This document shows, piece after piece, positions 1-7,936 of a stretch of 64,000 nucleotides of DNA; the first letter of the stretch is position 1, and every line of letters starts with the position of its first letter. Position numbers and translations under genes: made by a program. This stretch comes from Novosphingobium sp. B1 (GTDB lineage: Bacteria > Pseudomonadota > Alphaproteobacteria > Sphingomonadales > Sphingomonadaceae), in contig NZ_FWXL01000001.1 in NCBI RefSeq assembly GCF_900176395.1, forward strand, positions 682,001-746,000, given 5' to 3'. The notes beneath the pieces were generated by a model, which worked only from the letters and a program-made list of their open reading frames with translations, had not been told where the DNA came from and made no database searches.

Positions 1-10
1 TTGATATAAT

Positions 11-51
11 TCATCATATACGATACGCAATCACTATTAAACCATCATATA
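11..51 (+). promoter_or_regulatory. Probable HipB operator/promoter region
   Basis: The 9-mer CATCATATA occurs twice, at 12-20 and 43-51, 31 bp apart, which is about three helical turns. A TATAAT hexamer lies at 5-10 in AT-rich sequence directly ahead of hipB. Repeated operator half-sites just upstream are usual for HipB-type autorepression. The upstream part of the promoter is outside the window. Site assignment is inference. Confidence 0.45.
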
Positions 52-63
52 TGGACCCTTGTT

Positions 64-441
64 ATGGGCTCTCCCAAGATCAGACCAGCCCTCGAAAGGC
101 TTGGCCAGGACATTCGAAATGCGAGGCTGCGGCGTAGTATCGCGGTCGCAGACCTTGCCGTGCGTGCCGGAACCTCCCCCAGTTCCATTGCGCGGCTCGA
201 GAAGGGCGACCCGGGGGTTGCTATCGGCACGCTTGCCGATGTGCTGGTCGTTCTCGGGCTTGTCGAGCGGCTGGCCGATCTGATCGATGTCCGCAAGGAT
301 GAGCTGGGATTGGCTCTGTCAAGCGAGCACCTGCCGCAGCGAGGCAAGTCTTTTGCCACCAGGATGAGAAAGCAAAAGGCTAGGATGGACCTGACGCGAG
401 TCCGAGATGACGTTGTCGATCCAGACGGTGCATCGTTCTGA
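64..441 (+). CDS. hipB: HipB-like XRE antitoxin
   Basis: A 125-residue protein with a helix-turn-helix of the XRE class at about residues 10-65 (VADLAVRAGTSPSSIARLEK). Its job is expected to be neutralising the HipA kinase that follows and repressing its own operon by binding operators upstream. The stop codon overlaps the hipA start by one base (439-441 and 441-443), so the two are translationally coupled. The C-terminal 55 residues are basic and not conserved to my eye. Family assignment rests on the fold and on the neighbour. Confidence 0.85.
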   Translation: MGSPKIRPALERLGQDIRNARLRRSIAVADLAVRAGTSPSSIARLEKGDPGVAIGTLADVLVVLGLVERLADLIDVRKDELGLALSSEHLPQRGKSFATRMRKQKARMDLTRVRDDVVDPDGASF

Positions 442-1673
442 TGGCGGAGTTCCTTGCCCAGGTCGTGCTTGGCGAAAGCCGTGCGCCCGTTGGTCAACTG
501 CGTTTCACAGCAGCGGGGCCGCGCCAATTCTCGAACTTCGCCTATGATGCGTCCTGGATAGAGAACCCGCGCGCCTTCGCCGTGCAGCCGGATCTCCCCC
601 TGGAAGGCGGCCCTTTTCATAGATCGGGTCAGCCGGGAAATATGCGCGATGCACTGGCGGGCGTCTTCGCCGATGCCGCGCCGGATAGCTGGGGCCGACG
701 GCTTCTTGAACGCGCTTACGGCAATGGTCTGAGCGAGTTTGCGTATCTGACGCTGTCCGACGACGCCTGCCGTCAGGGCGCGCTGCGATTTCAGGGCGAG
801 GATGGAGAGATCATCCGCGGCAAGGCCGGCGACGCCGTGCCCCGCCTCGTCGAGCTCAAAGCGATAACGGCCATTGCCCGCGCCTATGAACAGGGGAAGG
901 AAATCTCCGCCGAAGAGATGCAGGCGTTGGCGGGCGCGGGCGGTTCCGGCGGCGCCCGGCCCAAGGCCAATGTCCAAGACGGCGATACGCTCTGGCTGGC
1001 CAAATTCACTTCGGTCCACGATCTGCAGCCGATCGAGCGCGTCGAGGTGGCGACGCTTCGGCTGGCCGAGGCTTGCGGCATCCGCACGCCCACCGCCAGA
1101 CTGGAACTCGCCGACACGCCCTTTCCGGTCGCGCTGATCCAGCGGTTCGACCGGCGGGGTAGCGCGCGGATCCCCTATATCTCGGCGCGCACGGCGCTTG
1201 GGAAGACCGGGACGGAGCTTGGCTCCTATACCGAGATCGTCGATTTCATCCGTGTTCATGGCGCCGATCCCAAAGCGGATTTTCGCGAACTTTTTCTGCG
1301 CCTGATTTTCACTATCCTCGTATCGAACAAGGACGATCACCTCAAAAACCATGGCTTCCTCTATGTGGGGGCAGGCCAATGGCGATTGTCGCCCGTGTTC
1401 GACGTGAACCCCGCGCCGGATCGAAATCCGCACCTTGAGACCGCAATTCTGGAGGGCGGAGCGCATGACCGATCGATCGCGCTCGCGCTTGAAGCCTGCG
1501 CGTTCTTCGAGATCCCGACTGAGGAAGCGAGGCAAATCATTCGCGATACCGCCCGGCACATATCGGACGGCTGGCGTGAGGCTCTGCGTCAGGTCGGCGT
1601 GTCAGGGGCATTGGCGCGGGATTACGAACCAGCCTTCGTGAACGCGGAGACGGAGGTTGCGCTGAGAATGTAG
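441..1673 (+). CDS. hipA: HipA-family serine/threonine kinase toxin
   Basis: A 410-residue protein of normal HipA length. Kinase features are visible: a glycine-rich loop GAGGSGGARPKA (165-176), the catalytic block NKDDHLKNHG (296-305) and the metal-binding SPVFDVNP (317-324, Asp321). HipA kinases phosphorylate a cytosolic target (glutamyl-tRNA synthetase in E. coli) and cause growth arrest when free of HipB. All catalytic motifs look intact, so I predict an active toxin. On a mobile element such a pair usually stabilises inheritance. The target in this organism is unknown. Confidence 0.93.
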   Translation: MAEFLAQVVLGESRAPVGQLRFTAAGPRQFSNFAYDASWIENPRAFAVQPDLPLEGGPFHRSGQPGNMRDALAGVFADAAPDSWGRRLLERAYGNGLSEFAYLTLSDDACRQGALRFQGEDGEIIRGKAGDAVPRLVELKAITAIARAYEQGKEISAEEMQALAGAGGSGGARPKANVQDGDTLWLAKFTSVHDLQPIERVEVATLRLAEACGIRTPTARLELADTPFPVALIQRFDRRGSARIPYISARTALGKTGTELGSYTEIVDFIRVHGADPKADFRELFLRLIFTILVSNKDDHLKNHGFLYVGAGQWRLSPVFDVNPAPDRNPHLETAILEGGAHDRSIALALEACAFFEIPTEEARQIIRDTARHISDGWREALRQVGVSGALARDYEPAFVNAETEVALRM

Positions 1674-1685
1674 TCAAATTTGACT
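1672..1685. repeat. 14-bp perfect palindrome after hipA
   Basis: AGTCAAATTTGACT begins inside the hipA stop codon and is a perfect palindrome. It lies between hipA and the end of the AbiEii remnant, so it may mark the junction between two modules or be a binding site. No function is shown. Confidence 0.4.
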
Positions 1686-1704
1686 GATAATGCGTCTATA
1701 TTAT

Positions 1705-1923
1705 TCAGATATGGCGCAAGCCCTTCGACAGCGACGTCCCACCCTTGAACAGCAGCCTGGGGCTGTCCTCGATCCCGTTGAACAGCGCATCGAGCGTCCA
1801 GCAGACCCGGAAATTCTTCTAGACGTTCTGCGGCGGTGCGCCGAGCCGCTGCGCAGTCTCCGCATAGAGGCCCGTGCGGGTGGGCCGGTCAGCGCGCAGG
1901 ACTTCGTCGAAGCCGGCGTTCAT
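1705..1923 (-). pseudogene. AbiEii/AbiGii nucleotidyltransferase toxin, N-terminal remnant
   Basis: Translation on the minus strand gives the start of an AbiEii-type nucleotidyltransferase, including the signature stretch LLFKGGTSLSKG. It is broken twice. There is an in-frame TAG at 1821-1819, where I expect a glutamate codon before KNF. The frame then ends at 1705, just after the GGTSLSK motif, so the catalytic aspartates and the rest of the toxin are missing. The ATG at 1923 overlaps the stop of the upstream remnant, as in intact AbiE operons. It cannot make active toxin. Confidence 0.75.
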
Positions 1924-2096
1924 TTGCCGGACGCTTCCGCGACAAGCGGACGGAGCAGCTCCTGCATCCATGCCAGGAGTGTTGACATCCCGTCGGCAAG
2001 GTTGGCGCGCAATGCCGTGCCGTGCGCGGGACTACCGAGGAGGGCGGCGAGGCGCTGGCGCCATTGCCCGGCGTCGTCCACCGACGTCGTGCGGAA
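1920..2096 (-). pseudogene. AbiEi-type antitoxin, C-terminal remnant
   Basis: About 58 codons ending ...AWMQELLRPLVAEASGK run into the AbiEii remnant with an ATGA overlap. The length, position and end resemble the C-terminus of the AbiEi/DUF6088 antitoxins that precede AbiEii. Upstream of 2096 the frame loses resemblance and hits a stop at about 2166, so the N-terminal winged helix is gone. The assignment depends mainly on the neighbour. The remnant abuts the end of the trb operon. Confidence 0.5.
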
Positions 2097-2171
2097 CGGA
2101 CGCAGCCCATTCCTTTTCCGGCATTTGGGGTGCCGATACCAGAAAAAAGTGCCGCTCTGTGGCTGTCATTG

Positions 2172-2396
2172 CTATGGCTGAGGCTTGCGCCGCCGCACGA
2201 ACCCCCGATCACTCATAATGAACCGCTCCACCATCGGCGCGATCAGCCGCTCGGGCGGCACGGGCTCGGACAAGCCATTCTCCGCTGCATGCACGCGCGC
2301 ATAGTCGCCAAGCTGCCGGAACAGCGCGCCCGGCAGTTCGACCGTCAGCTTCACGGGCTTCTCCTCGACGATCGGCCCGAGGCGCAGCCGACTCAT
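2172..2396 (-). CDS. DUF2274 domain protein
   Basis: A 74-residue DUF2274 protein (KLTVELPGALFRQLGDYARV) that closes the trb operon; its start overlaps the trbI stop (ATGA). DUF2274 genes regularly follow trbI in alpha- and gammaproteobacterial conjugative elements. The N-terminal part looks like a ribbon-helix-helix strand, so a regulatory role is possible, but no function is established. Confidence 0.85.
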   Translation of the reverse strand: MSRLRLGPIVEEKPVKLTVELPGALFRQLGDYARVHAAENGLSEPVPPERLIAPMVERFIMSDRGFVRRRKPQP

Positions 2397-3676
2397 GGCT
2401 GCGCCCCCTGAACCGGCTCGAGCACAAGATCGCGGGTAAGCACCACCCGGATCGCGAACCCCGGCCGGACGGTGAGCGTCGGCGGCACGTTGATCTCGCG
2501 CTGGACGACCTGCCGCCCGGTCTGATTAACGGTGTCCTGTATGCCGTAGCGCAGCGCGCGGGTGAGTTCATCATCGCCTTGGGACACGAGCTGGGTGCCG
2601 GCGCCGAGCAGGGTCGAGACCATCGCGGCCTTGAGCATATTGCCCCAGTGATAATTCACCTTGTCCTGCGCGCCCGCCATGCCCGCGGCATCGGCGCCGG
2701 GCTGGCGGTCGAGCAGGATCGAGCGGCCGCCGGGCAGGATCAGGCGATCCCAGGCCAGCAGCACACGGTTCTGCCCAGCTGAGACCTCGCTGTCATACGC
2801 GCCGATCAGCCGCGCCCCCTGCGGGATCAGCAGGATGCGCCCGGTCGCGCTGTCATAGACATTCTGCGTCACCTGCGCGGTGATCTGCCCGGGCAGATCC
2901 GAGCGGATGCCGGTGATGAGGGCTGCGGGAATGACGCTGCCTGCCTGCACCATGAAGACCGAGGCCGGCGCCATGATCCGCGCATTGCTGACTACGGCGC
3001 GATTCCCGCCATTCTGGAGGAAAGCCCGTTTCGCGGCCTGACCGGTCGGCGAGGCCGACACCGTGCCAGCGGCATCGCCCGCCGCAGTCGTGCGGACCGT
3101 CTGCGCACCATCGCTAGCCTGACCACCAGCAGAAGCGGAGCGCGCGCCTTCACTGCCAAGGAACAGCTTGCTGGCCCTGGCGGACTCCCGCTCCTGCATC
3201 ACACGCTGGCGGGCCTGCTCGGCCGCGGCGAGACGCGGATCGGGTTGGCCCGCTGCCGGCCCCATCGGTGGCACCGGCACGCTCTGACCACTCTGCTGGG
3301 CCGACAGGATCGGCCGTCCCAGATCGCCGGGCATGGGCTGCCCCAGTTTCGGAACCTTGTCATAGCTCGCTGGTGCGGCGGTCACGACATCGGCCTTGTT
3401 GCGGCTGTCGGTGTTGACGAGATTGACGGCGGGCGCATGATGGACCGGACGCAGCGCATAAAGCAGCGATCCGCCAATGCCGATCCCGGCGACCATGCCG
3501 ATCGCCGCCAAAGCCTTGCGCGACAGGCGCGTCACGCGCGGCGTCGGCCCGGCCAGGCGAAAGGCGCCCGGATTGGGTGCTGCGGCGGCCCGCTCCGGCG
3601 CGGCGCTGGCAGGCTGCCGGGCAGCTACCTCCCGCGCCATATCACCCGGCTCTTCTTCCCGTTCCGGCCCGCTCAT
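2393..3676 (-). CDS. trbI: TrbI, VirB10-type channel protein
   Basis: A 427-residue VirB10 homologue that spans the periplasm, links inner and outer membrane parts of the conjugation channel and senses ATP use. One transmembrane segment lies at about 56-76 (AIGMVAGIGIGGSLLYAL), followed by a proline/glutamine-rich linker and the conserved C-terminal beta domain (SVIPAALITGIRSDLPGQ; LIPQGARLIGAYDS). It overlaps trbG and DUF2274 by 4 bp each. No defect seen. Confidence 0.95.
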   Translation of the reverse strand: MSGPEREEEPGDMAREVAARQPASAAPERAAAAPNPGAFRLAGPTPRVTRLSRKALAAIGMVAGIGIGGSLLYALRPVHHAPAVNLVNTDSRNKADVVTAAPASYDKVPKLGQPMPGDLGRPILSAQQSGQSVPVPPMGPAAGQPDPRLAAAEQARQRVMQERESARASKLFLGSEGARSASAGGQASDGAQTVRTTAAGDAAGTVSASPTGQAAKRAFLQNGGNRAVVSNARIMAPASVFMVQAGSVIPAALITGIRSDLPGQITAQVTQNVYDSATGRILLIPQGARLIGAYDSEVSAGQNRVLLAWDRLILPGGRSILLDRQPGADAAGMAGAQDKVNYHWGNMLKAAMVSTLLGAGTQLVSQGDDELTRALRYGIQDTVNQTGRQVVQREINVPPTLTVRPGFAIRVVLTRDLVLEPVQGAQP

Positions 3677-4689
3677 GACGCCCTCCGCGATTTGGCGTCC
3701 TGCCGCTCGATCGTGACGCGCTGCCCGCCCTTGCGGGTCGCGAGGCGCAGCTCGGCCGCGCTGAACAGCCGGTCGACGATCATGTAGCGGCCCGAGACGC
3801 GATAGTTGACGAGTTCGGCGGATCCATCGGCGCCGCGAACGAAGAGCGGCGGCATCTCGCCGGTCGCGATCCCGTCCGGAAATTCGATCATCACCTGACG
3901 GCCATCGTCGAACACGCGGGCAGGACGCCAGGAGGGACGGTCGCCGGACAGCTTGTAGCGAAAGTTCAGCCCTTCGACATCGATACCGGAGGCAACCGGC
4001 GCGGTCCGCTCCCGCTCGGCATTGGCAAGCCGCAGCGCGATGAGCTGGTCGGCGGGATAGGTCCAGGAAACCGAGGCCATATAAGTGGTGGCGGTGGCGC
4101 GCAGTTCGAGATGATAGGTGCGCCGGTCGGTGTTGATGACGAGGTTGGTCATGATGTCGGCACGGGTCGGCTTGACCAAGATATGCACCCGCTTGCTCGA
4201 CCCGACACCACTCACCGTATCGCCGATGATCCAGCGCACGGTGTCACCGGCCGCGACCGGCCCCGGTCCCACCAGTTCCTCGCCTTCCTGCAGCGCGATG
4301 TCGGTGACTTGCCCTGGCGCGGCGTAGAGCTGATAGAGCGCGCCATCGGCATAGGGATATTGCTGGATGGCGTTGAAATAGCCCCCCTTGCTCGGCTGCA
4401 CCCGCGCGGCCGCATTGGCGGCGGTCACGCGGGATCGCGGATCGGGCGCCTCACGCCCTTCCCGGACCGGCGCCACGGGCCTGAGCTGGCCGGGAAGCGG
4501 CAGCGGTGTCGGCACGCTGACGACGTCGACCGCCCGGCGCGGTTCAGGCGCGGGCACAGCCGCGACCATCGGCGGCGGCACCTTGCGGGCGCGCGCCTGC
4601 GCCATGCCGCCCAGTGGCAGCAGCGAGACGGAGACGAGGAGGCAGAGCAGCGCACCGGAGCGCGCCCTCGCGGGAGGCAGGCAGATCAT
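3673..4689 (-). CDS. trbG: TrbG, VirB9-type outer-membrane channel protein
   Basis: A 338-residue VirB9/TrbG protein with a signal peptide (about 1-32, ending ...GGMAQARA), a proline-rich segment, and a C-terminal half typical of the family (LVINTDRRTYHLELRATAT; PARVFDDGRQVMIEFP). With TrbI it forms the outer-membrane core of the secretion channel. Starts and stops overlap neighbours by 4 bp, indicating one co-translated operon. Confidence 0.95.
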   Translation of the reverse strand: MICLPPARARSGALLCLLVSVSLLPLGGMAQARARKVPPPMVAAVPAPEPRRAVDVVSVPTPLPLPGQLRPVAPVREGREAPDPRSRVTAANAAARVQPSKGGYFNAIQQYPYADGALYQLYAAPGQVTDIALQEGEELVGPGPVAAGDTVRWIIGDTVSGVGSSKRVHILVKPTRADIMTNLVINTDRRTYHLELRATATTYMASVSWTYPADQLIALRLANAERERTAPVASGIDVEGLNFRYKLSGDRPSWRPARVFDDGRQVMIEFPDGIATGEMPPLFVRGADGSAELVNYRVSGRYMIVDRLFSAAELRLATRKGGQRVTIERQDAKSRRAS

Positions 4690-5369
4690 GGGTTGAGTTC
4701 CTTCGACCAGTTGAGGTTGGCGACAAAGACCCCGAGCGGGTTCTTCTGGAGCGCTTGGGCATCGCGCGGGGTCTGGACGACCACCGTCAGGATCGCCGAC
4801 CAGCGGGCGGTCTCGGCAAGCGCGCCATCGACATAGCGCCGCTCGGTCCAGGCCACGCGGAAGCTGTCGTTCGAGGCGCGGATGACGCTCGACACCTCGA
4901 CCGAGACCTGCACCTTGCTCAACTGCGCAAAGGGGTCATTGGCCCGGGCATAGTCGTTGAGGAACAGCGCGCCCTTGTCGGTCACGAAGTCATAGGCGCG
5001 CAGCCAGTCCTGTCGCAGCACGATCCCGTCGGCGGGGATCGAGCGGACGTTCTCAATGAAACGGGCGAGATGGAAGGCGATCTGCGGGTCGGTCGGCCGA
5101 TAGTCGGCGGTGGCGGGCGCGACCTCGCGCGCCTCGCCGAGTTTGTCGACCTCGACCACCCAGGGGATGATCGTGCCGCGCGCCGATTGCCAGACGAGAC
5201 CGCCGGCCAGACTGCCCGATAGCGCAAGACAGCCGAAAAAGGCGAGCCGCCAGTTCTTCGCCTGGACGCGCGCGGAGCCGATGCGGTCGTCCCAGACCTG
5301 GGCAGCGCGCTGATAGGGGGTCACGGGTTCGGGCGCTTGCCCGTAACGGATCGATGGTCGCTTGAACAT
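4686..5369 (-). CDS. trbF: TrbF, VirB8-type assembly protein
   Basis: A 227-residue VirB8 homologue: short cytoplasmic N-terminus, one membrane anchor (LAFFGCLALSGSLAGGLVW) and a periplasmic NTF2-like domain. It nucleates assembly of the inner-membrane channel. I chose the ATG at 5369 (MFKRPSIRYG), the usual family N-terminus with AAGGA about 12 nt upstream, rather than an in-frame ATG 16 codons earlier that would lie inside trbL. Confidence 0.93.
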   Translation of the reverse strand: MFKRPSIRYGQAPEPVTPYQRAAQVWDDRIGSARVQAKNWRLAFFGCLALSGSLAGGLVWQSARGTIIPWVVEVDKLGEAREVAPATADYRPTDPQIAFHLARFIENVRSIPADGIVLRQDWLRAYDFVTDKGALFLNDYARANDPFAQLSKVQVSVEVSSVIRASNDSFRVAWTERRYVDGALAETARWSAILTVVVQTPRDAQALQKNPLGVFVANLNWSKELNP

Positions 5370-5376
5370 GTGCGTA

Positions 5377-6696
5377 TCAGTCCTTTTGCGAGAGGTCGGG
5401 ACCGGCGCCGCCGCCATGGCTGTCGCCGCCCTTCAGGGTATGAGCGGCCATATTGGCGCTCTGGGTGATCGCCTGTCGGCGCTTCATCGCCGCGGCCCAG
5501 GCGGGCGGCGCGGCCGAGGCTGATCCCGCGCCGGATGCCGGCGCAGCGGAAGCCTGCGCTCCCGCACCGGCGGCGGTGCCCGCCGCCGCGTTCCGGCCAT
5601 CGGCATAGCTTTGCTTGAGGCTTTGCGCGGCGCGGCGCAGCGGCGAAACGGCCGCGCCGCCGGTGCTCTTGCCGACATTGGCGAGGCCTGCGCCGACGGC
5701 CGCCGCGCCCGATCGTCCTTCCGCACCGGCGCTATAGGCGCCCGAGGCCGCACCGGCTGTGCGCGCCATGCCGGTGGCGGCGCTGCCAGCCATGCCCATC
5801 GCGGCGCCACCGGCGAGGCGGGCGCCCGCAACACCGCCGCCCAGCGTGGCGCCTGCGGCCAATGCCGCTCCGGCCGCAGCGCCTGCACCGAGCTGGGGAC
5901 CGCCGGTGACGATACCATTGGCGATGCCGGGGCCGAAGATGCCGAGGCCGAGCAGGGTCAGCGCAGCGAGCGCGATCGCCATCACCTGCTTGAGATCGGG
6001 CTCGACGACGACATTGGCACTGGTGAACTGGCTGAACAGCGTGGTGCCGATGCCGGTGATGACGGCGAGCGTCATCAGCTTGATGCCCGAGGAGATGATA
6101 TGACCGAGCACCTTTTCGGCCATGAAGGCTGTGCGCCCGAAAAAGGCGAAGGGCACCAGCACGAAGCCGGCCAGCGTCACCAGCTTGAACTCGACGATGG
6201 TGATGAAGACCTGGATGGCGAGCACGAAAAAGGCGAGCACGACGATCAGCCAGGCGATCAGCAGCACGAGGATCTGCACGAAATTGGTGAACAGGCCGAC
6301 CGGTCCGAGCAGGTCCGCCGTCGCGTCGAGCAAAGGCTGGCCGGCGGTGAGGCCGGTCGCGGCGACCGTGCCGGGCTTGAGGAAATCGGCGAGCGCCAGA
6401 CCGCCGCCCGACGCCTTGAGACCGAGGCCGGCGAAGCTCTGGAAGACGATATTGGCAAGGTTGGAGAAGTTGCCGATGATGTAGGCGAAGACGCCGATAT
6501 AGAGCACTTTCTTCACCAGACGCTGCAACACGTCCTCGTCGGCGCCCCAGGCCCAGAACAGAGCGGCGAGCGTCACGTCGATCGCGATCAGGGTCGAAGA
6601 GAGGAACCCGACCTCCCCGCCCAATAGGCCGAAGCCGCTGTCGATGTAGCTGGTGAAGACCGACAGGAAGCTGTCGATCACCGAGGTGTCGTTCAC
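5377..6696 (-). CDS. trbL: TrbL, VirB6-type polytopic channel protein
   Basis: A 439-residue TrbL with five or six membrane segments in the first 270 residues and an Ala/Gly-rich low-complexity cytoplasmic tail. It is the inner-membrane conduit of the channel. I chose a GTG start at 6696 (VNDTSVIDSFL, matching family N-termini) with AAAGGA upstream; GTGA overlaps the trbK stop. An ATG 15 codons upstream has no ribosome site. Confidence 0.93.
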   Translation of the reverse strand: MNDTSVIDSFLSVFTSYIDSGFGLLGGEVGFLSSTLIAIDVTLAALFWAWGADEDVLQRLVKKVLYIGVFAYIIGNFSNLANIVFQSFAGLGLKASGGGLALADFLKPGTVAATGLTAGQPLLDATADLLGPVGLFTNFVQILVLLIAWLIVVLAFFVLAIQVFITIVEFKLVTLAGFVLVPFAFFGRTAFMAEKVLGHIISSGIKLMTLAVITGIGTTLFSQFTSANVVVEPDLKQVMAIALAALTLLGLGIFGPGIANGIVTGGPQLGAGAAAGAALAAGATLGGGVAGARLAGGAAMGMAGSAATGMARTAGAASGAYSAGAEGRSGAAAVGAGLANVGKSTGGAAVSPLRRAAQSLKQSYADGRNAAAGTAAGAGAQASAAPASGAGSASAAPPAWAAAMKRRQAITQSANMAAHTLKGGDSHGGGAGPDLSQKD

Positions 6697-6941
6697 GGAC
6701 GGTTGTCCTTTCCGAAGAAATGGCGGCGTCTGGCTTCCCAAGCCGCGTCGCAGCTGCTTTCGGGCATGGTGATGGTCCGGCAGCGGGCGAGATCGTCCTG
6801 GCGGGCCGCGGCCGCCTCGTCCTCAGGCACGAGGATCGTCACAGCAGGTTCGGGCGGACGGTGCAGCGCGGAAACCACGGCCACGGCGAGCATCAGCCCG
6901 CCGATCCCTCCGCCGATCGCGATTTTGGCAGCGGGCGACAT
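6693..6941 (-). CDS. trbK: TrbK-type entry-exclusion protein
   Basis: An 82-residue protein: an N-terminal membrane segment (IAIGGGIGGLMLAVAVVSAL) and a soluble tail with the paired-cysteine pattern CRTITMPESSCDAAWEARRR seen in the TrbK-alt family. Such proteins sit between trbJ and trbL and are thought to block entry of the same element into a cell that already has it. Exclusion activity here is inferred from family and position. Confidence 0.85.
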   Translation of the reverse strand: MSPAAKIAIGGGIGGLMLAVAVVSALHRPPEPAVTILVPEDEAAAARQDDLARCRTITMPESSCDAAWEARRRHFFGKDNRP

Positions 6942-6942
6942 C

Positions 6943-7215
6943 TCAGTCGCCCCCCCTGAGCCAGACGAGGAACGGACCTTCCTGTTGCGCGCGCGCCTTG
7001 CGCCTCGCCTCCGCCGCCGCCTCGATCCGCACCATCTCCGCAGCGAAGGCGGCGCCGGTCACGCAGGGCGTGGTGTGCGGATAGACCTTGCCCGGCTCGG
7101 GATGCTCGGGGGCGCAGGCGAGGGTATCGTAGCGCAGATGGGCGGCCCCGGCGGCAAGGAAGCCGGTGGTCACCCCGACCAGCGCGATCAGCCCCATGGA
7201 CGCGGCCCGGTGCAT
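6943..7215 (-). CDS. Small membrane-anchored Trb operon protein
   Basis: A 90-residue protein with one hydrophobic segment (IALVGVTTGFLAAGAAHL) and a basic tail. Two cysteines (LACAPE and TPCVTG) could form a periplasmic disulfide. It lies between trbJ and trbK, with 1-bp gaps to both. It is conserved in position in such operons in my memory, but I cannot name a function. Confidence 0.75.
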   Translation of the reverse strand: MHRAASMGLIALVGVTTGFLAAGAAHLRYDTLACAPEHPEPGKVYPHTTPCVTGAAFAAEMVRIEAAAEARRKARAQQEGPFLVWLRGGD

Positions 7216-7216
7216 G

Positions 7217-7936
7217 TCACTGATGCCCGAGGAAGCGCTGGAAGCGGGCCTTGCCTTCGGCTTCCGTCGCCGCGTTGCGTGCCGCTTCGAGCGATTGCGC
7301 GCGGCCCTGTGCCGCAATCGCGGCGGTGAGATCGGCAAGCTGCTGCGACTGGAGCGCGAGGAGCTGGTTGCCGGCCTGGGCAGCCTGGAGCGCGCCGTTC
7401 GCCGACTGGCTGGCCCCCACCAGCGTCTCGATGCTGGCGCGCGCGCCGTCGATATTGCCGACGACGCCGGCCTGCACCTGAAGCGCGTCCTGGAACGCCC
7501 CGACGCTGTCCTGCCAGCGGGCATTGGCGGCGGCGACCATCTGGCTTTGCGAGGCGGTCAGGTTCGCGCCGCTGTAGCGCTGGGTGAACGCGCTCTGGAT
7601 GTCCTGCACGCTGTAAGCGATGCGCTGCGCCTGCCCCAGGAGCTGGCGCGTCTGGCCGATCTGCTGTTGGAGGGTCGAGATCGTCGAGACCGGCAGGCTG
7701 GCGAGATTCTTCGCCTCGTTGATGAGGCTGGTCGCCTGATTCTCGATCTGGCGGATCTGGTTGTTGATCTGCTCGAGCGAGCGGGCGGCGGTCAGCACAT
7801 TCTGCGCGTAGTTGGTGGGATCATAGACGACCCCGCCGAACTGCGCCTGCGCGGGCGAGGTGAGAACAGGCCCGGCCAGAGCGGTCAGACTGACAACGCC
7901 GGCCAGCAAGGCGCGGCGAAACGATGGCTTCTTCAT
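7217..7936 (-). CDS. trbJ: TrbJ, VirB5-type pilus-tip protein
   Basis: A 239-residue secreted protein. A signal peptide (about 1-32, ending PAQAQ) is followed by a long alpha-helical body with coiled-coil character (SLEQINNQIRQIENQATSL), as in VirB5/TrbJ minor pilins that act in adhesion or pilus assembly. The start at 7936 overlaps the trbE stop (ATGA). I rejected a longer in-frame extension because it only reads through trbE in another frame. Confidence 0.92.
   Translation of the reverse strand: MKKPSFRRALLAGVVSLTALAGPVLTSPAQAQFGGVVYDPTNYAQNVLTAARSLEQINNQIRQIENQATSLINEAKNLASLPVSTISTLQQQIGQTRQLLGQAQRIAYSVQDIQSAFTQRYSGANLTASQSQMVAAANARWQDSVGAFQDALQVQAGVVGNIDGARASIETLVGASQSANGALQAAQAGNQLLALQSQQLADLTAAIAAQGRAQSLEAARNAATEAEGKARFQRFLGHQ

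Noticed and set aside
45..1559. Open frame of about 500 codons on the minus strand
   Set aside because: Antisense to hipBA, no recognisable domain, no ribosome site; hipA motifs on the plus strand are intact.
1690..2218. Plus-strand frames of 110-160 codons after hipA
   Set aside because: The minus strand here encodes AbiE remnants; the plus frames show no domain.
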